From an uncultured Akkermansia sp. (GTDB lineage Bacteria; Verrucomicrobiota; Verrucomicrobiia; Verrucomicrobiales; Akkermansiaceae), in NCBI GenBank assembly GCA_905200945.1, contig CAJKMG010000001.1, forward strand, positions 248,001-312,000: a stretch of 64,000 nucleotides of DNA, in the 5' to 3' direction. Below, in pieces: positions 62,755 through 64,000 of the stretch. A program made the position numbers and the translations under genes. The notes below the pieces were generated by a model, which saw nothing but the letters and a program-made list of their open reading frames with translations, did no database searches and had not been told where the DNA came from. Positions within the stretch are counted from its first letter, which is position 1. Every line of letters starts with the position of its first letter.

Positions 62755-63534
62755 ATGACAGATACGGCTCTCATCGGTTCTTCCTGTGCCCTCGGCGTTT
62801 TCTGGTCCTCAAAACGGTACTTTGACTACCTGATTGATGAAACCAACCTGTCCCTGCTGCGCGGCAAGGAATTCGGGCAGGCCGTCATTATCTGCCCATC
62901 CCTCCGGGAAGGGGGCGCGGCTATTCGGCGGAATACGGCTCCCTTTCTGGCTCAGGTTAAAACCCTGATTGATATCCTGCATGAGGTGAAGGCGGAACGG
63001 GTGACCTACATCACCAGCATTGACACCCAGCCGGAAACGGGCAATGAACTTTCCCCCTTGCTCCGTAAACCGGAGGACGAATGGCTGATGGCCCTGGTGG
63101 AGTTGAAAGACTTCATCAACCTTCGGTTCGGCCGCGTGCTGAACGTTTGCCTTCCGGAAGTTACCGGAACGGGAGCAGGCATGAGTGTGGCGGATCTGCT
63201 GGCGGCAGTTCCGGAAGGGACGGAAGAACTGGACGTAGCCCTGCTGGAACGCCACCAGCTTTATCCCATGCACCGCCTGGTCAGGGACGTGGAAAAAGCC
63301 TGGGAGTGCGGCATTTTTTCCGTGAATCTGGTTCCGGAACCCGTCACCGTCTTTGAACTGGTGGAACAGTGCTTCCCTTCCCTGGTCAGCCGCCTCCCCG
63401 TAGCGAAGGAAACGGACCCGTACGGGAGCGCCAGAACATCCGTTTACTCCACGCAGTACCACGATCCGGACACGGGTTATATCATGGACAAAGAGGACGT
63501 TCTGGCGGGGCTTTCCCCGGACAAACAGCCCTAG
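62755..63534 (+). CDS. Divergent SDR-like (epimerase-fold) protein
   Basis: A 259-residue protein, 39 bases after purQ. Several stretches run parallel to extended SDR/NDP-sugar epimerases: ILHEVKAERVTYITSID (like the strand before the catalytic Ser), LRFGRVLNVCLPEVTGTG, and EPVTVFELVEQCFP (like the C-terminal substrate lobe). The YxxxK active site and a clean GxxGxxG nucleotide motif are missing (only ALIGSSCALGVF at the start). It may be a degenerate or non-catalytic member. Role in or beside purine synthesis unknown. Confidence 0.6.
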   Translation: MTDTALIGSSCALGVFWSSKRYFDYLIDETNLSLLRGKEFGQAVIICPSLREGGAAIRRNTAPFLAQVKTLIDILHEVKAERVTYITSIDTQPETGNELSPLLRKPEDEWLMALVELKDFINLRFGRVLNVCLPEVTGTGAGMSVADLLAAVPEGTEELDVALLERHQLYPMHRLVRDVEKAWECGIFSVNLVPEPVTVFELVEQCFPSLVSRLPVAKETDPYGSARTSVYSTQYHDPDTGYIMDKEDVLAGLSPDKQP

Positions 63535-63567
63535 CCCCCAGTCCGGCTCCCGTCTCCAGGCCCCGCC

Positions 63568-63593
63568 AGCTCCCTGTGCAGGCAGAGCTTTTA
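63568..63593 (+). terminator. Terminator after the pur cluster
   Basis: Arms AGCTC-CCTG (63568-63576) and CAGG-CA-GAGCT (63579-63589) with a 2-base bulge, followed by TTTATT. It lies 34 bases after the SDR-like gene. Confidence 0.65.
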
Positions 63594-63676
63594 TTCCCCG
63601 CTTTCCGGAAGGGCTCTCCCACCAGGAGCCGTGCTTTCCTGTTGAGCGCATGCCGGAACGGTGCTATACAAAAGCC

Positions 63677-64000
63677 ATGAAGATTAGTGACGACAGCCTC
63701 GAATTTTTAACGGAACTTCTGGAAACCCCAAGCCCTTCCGGCTTTGAAATAGACGCCCAGCGCATCTGGGCGGACGAACTGCGCAAATATACGGAAGATG
63801 TCCAGTGCGACACCTACGGAAATACCTGGGCCGTCTTCCACGCGGACGCGGAAGAAGCTCCCACATTGATGATTGAAGCCCATGCGGATGAAATCGGCTT
63901 CATGATCCGCCATATCACCAAGGACGGCTTCCTGTATGTGGAACGCGTGGGCGGTACGGATACGGCCATCGCACGGGGGCGCCGCGTGCGCTTCCTGGGT
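63677..64000 (+). CDS. M42-family aminopeptidase/FrvX-like (partial, 3' end outside window)
   Basis: The first 108 codons of a metallopeptidase. LTELLETPSPSGFE at the N-terminus and the zinc-binding MIEAHADEIGFMIRHIT (His and Asp ligands in AHADEIGF) identify the M42 glutamyl aminopeptidase/endoglucanase-M group; the YGNTWAVF stretch before it also fits. Cytosolic, since there is no signal peptide. The rest of the gene is beyond position 64000. Confidence 0.9.
   Translation, partial: MKISDDSLEFLTELLETPSPSGFEIDAQRIWADELRKYTEDVQCDTYGNTWAVFHADAEEAPTLMIEAHADEIGFMIRHITKDGFLYVERVGGTDTAIARGRRVRFLG

Noticed and set aside
1..64000. CRISPR arrays, tRNA/rRNA genes, complete insertion sequences, replication origin
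   Set aside because: No regularly spaced repeats, tRNA-like cloverleaf sequence, rRNA, transposase gene or DnaA-box cluster was recognised by reading; a tRNAscan or ISfinder search would settle it.

Overview
The window looks like a chromosomal segment of a host-associated Verrucomicrobiota bacterium, most likely Akkermansia or a close relative. This rests on moderately high GC, a Gram-negative envelope gene set, a secreted Cys-type sulfatase, a secreted GH36-like enzyme, a large autotransporter, and many secreted proteins of families I cannot name. The species assignment is inference; no rRNA gene is present. No CRISPR array, tRNA, rRNA or complete insertion sequence was seen.

Layout. 1-4158: end of an unidentified gene, a terminator, a Fur/PerR-type regulator with a palindromic site in front of it, and sufC-sufB-sufD for Fe-S cluster assembly. 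4200-7214: an AT-rich stretch on the minus strand with a YfhO-like membrane protein and a broken small gene. 7286-11226: a secreted sulfatase, then bioB and bioA. 11331-12407: a secreted protein of unknown function. 12471-18904: a minus-strand cluster that reads as a sugar-modification pathway. It comprises a transmembrane acyltransferase, a WecE-type sugar aminotransferase, a GNAT acetyltransferase, a polyprenyl-phosphate GT2, a pair of small DMT-type flippase proteins and a multi-pass GT-C-like protein. 19083-26910: a SprT-like protein (plus strand), then the complete F1Fo ATP synthase operon atpBEFHAGDC (minus strand) ending in a DUF5069-like gene coupled to atpC. 27176-32804: a large lipoprotein, PBP2 and an L,D-transpeptidase.

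32918-45217: a second transmembrane acyltransferase, a GH36/raffinose-synthase-like enzyme, a protein with an internal duplication, an alpha/beta hydrolase, an HdeD-like protein, a ThiF/MoeB E1 enzyme, KdsD, a YdjY-domain protein, a secreted terpene-cyclase-fold protein, DoxX and serine acetyltransferase. 45416-51241: a 1941-residue autotransporter with an N-terminal SGNH esterase domain. 51323-53367: proBA. 53687-55720: transketolase. 56211-58070: a Gre-type transcription factor with a very long N-terminal extension. 58302-63534: purC-purS-purL-purQ plus a divergent SDR-like gene. 63677-64000: the start of an M42-type peptidase.

How the genes work together. PerR/Fur-suf links metal or peroxide sensing to Fe-S assembly, and BioB depends on Fe-S clusters. 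The 12-19 kb cluster could build an N-acylated 4-amino-deoxy sugar on undecaprenyl phosphate, flip it and attach it to a surface glycan. The sulfatase, the GH36-like enzyme and the autotransporter esterase fit host-glycan foraging. The candidates I rate most worth a second look are the sugar-modification operon, the esterase autotransporter with its palindromic control site, the extended Gre factor and the frameshifted small gene in the AT-rich island.
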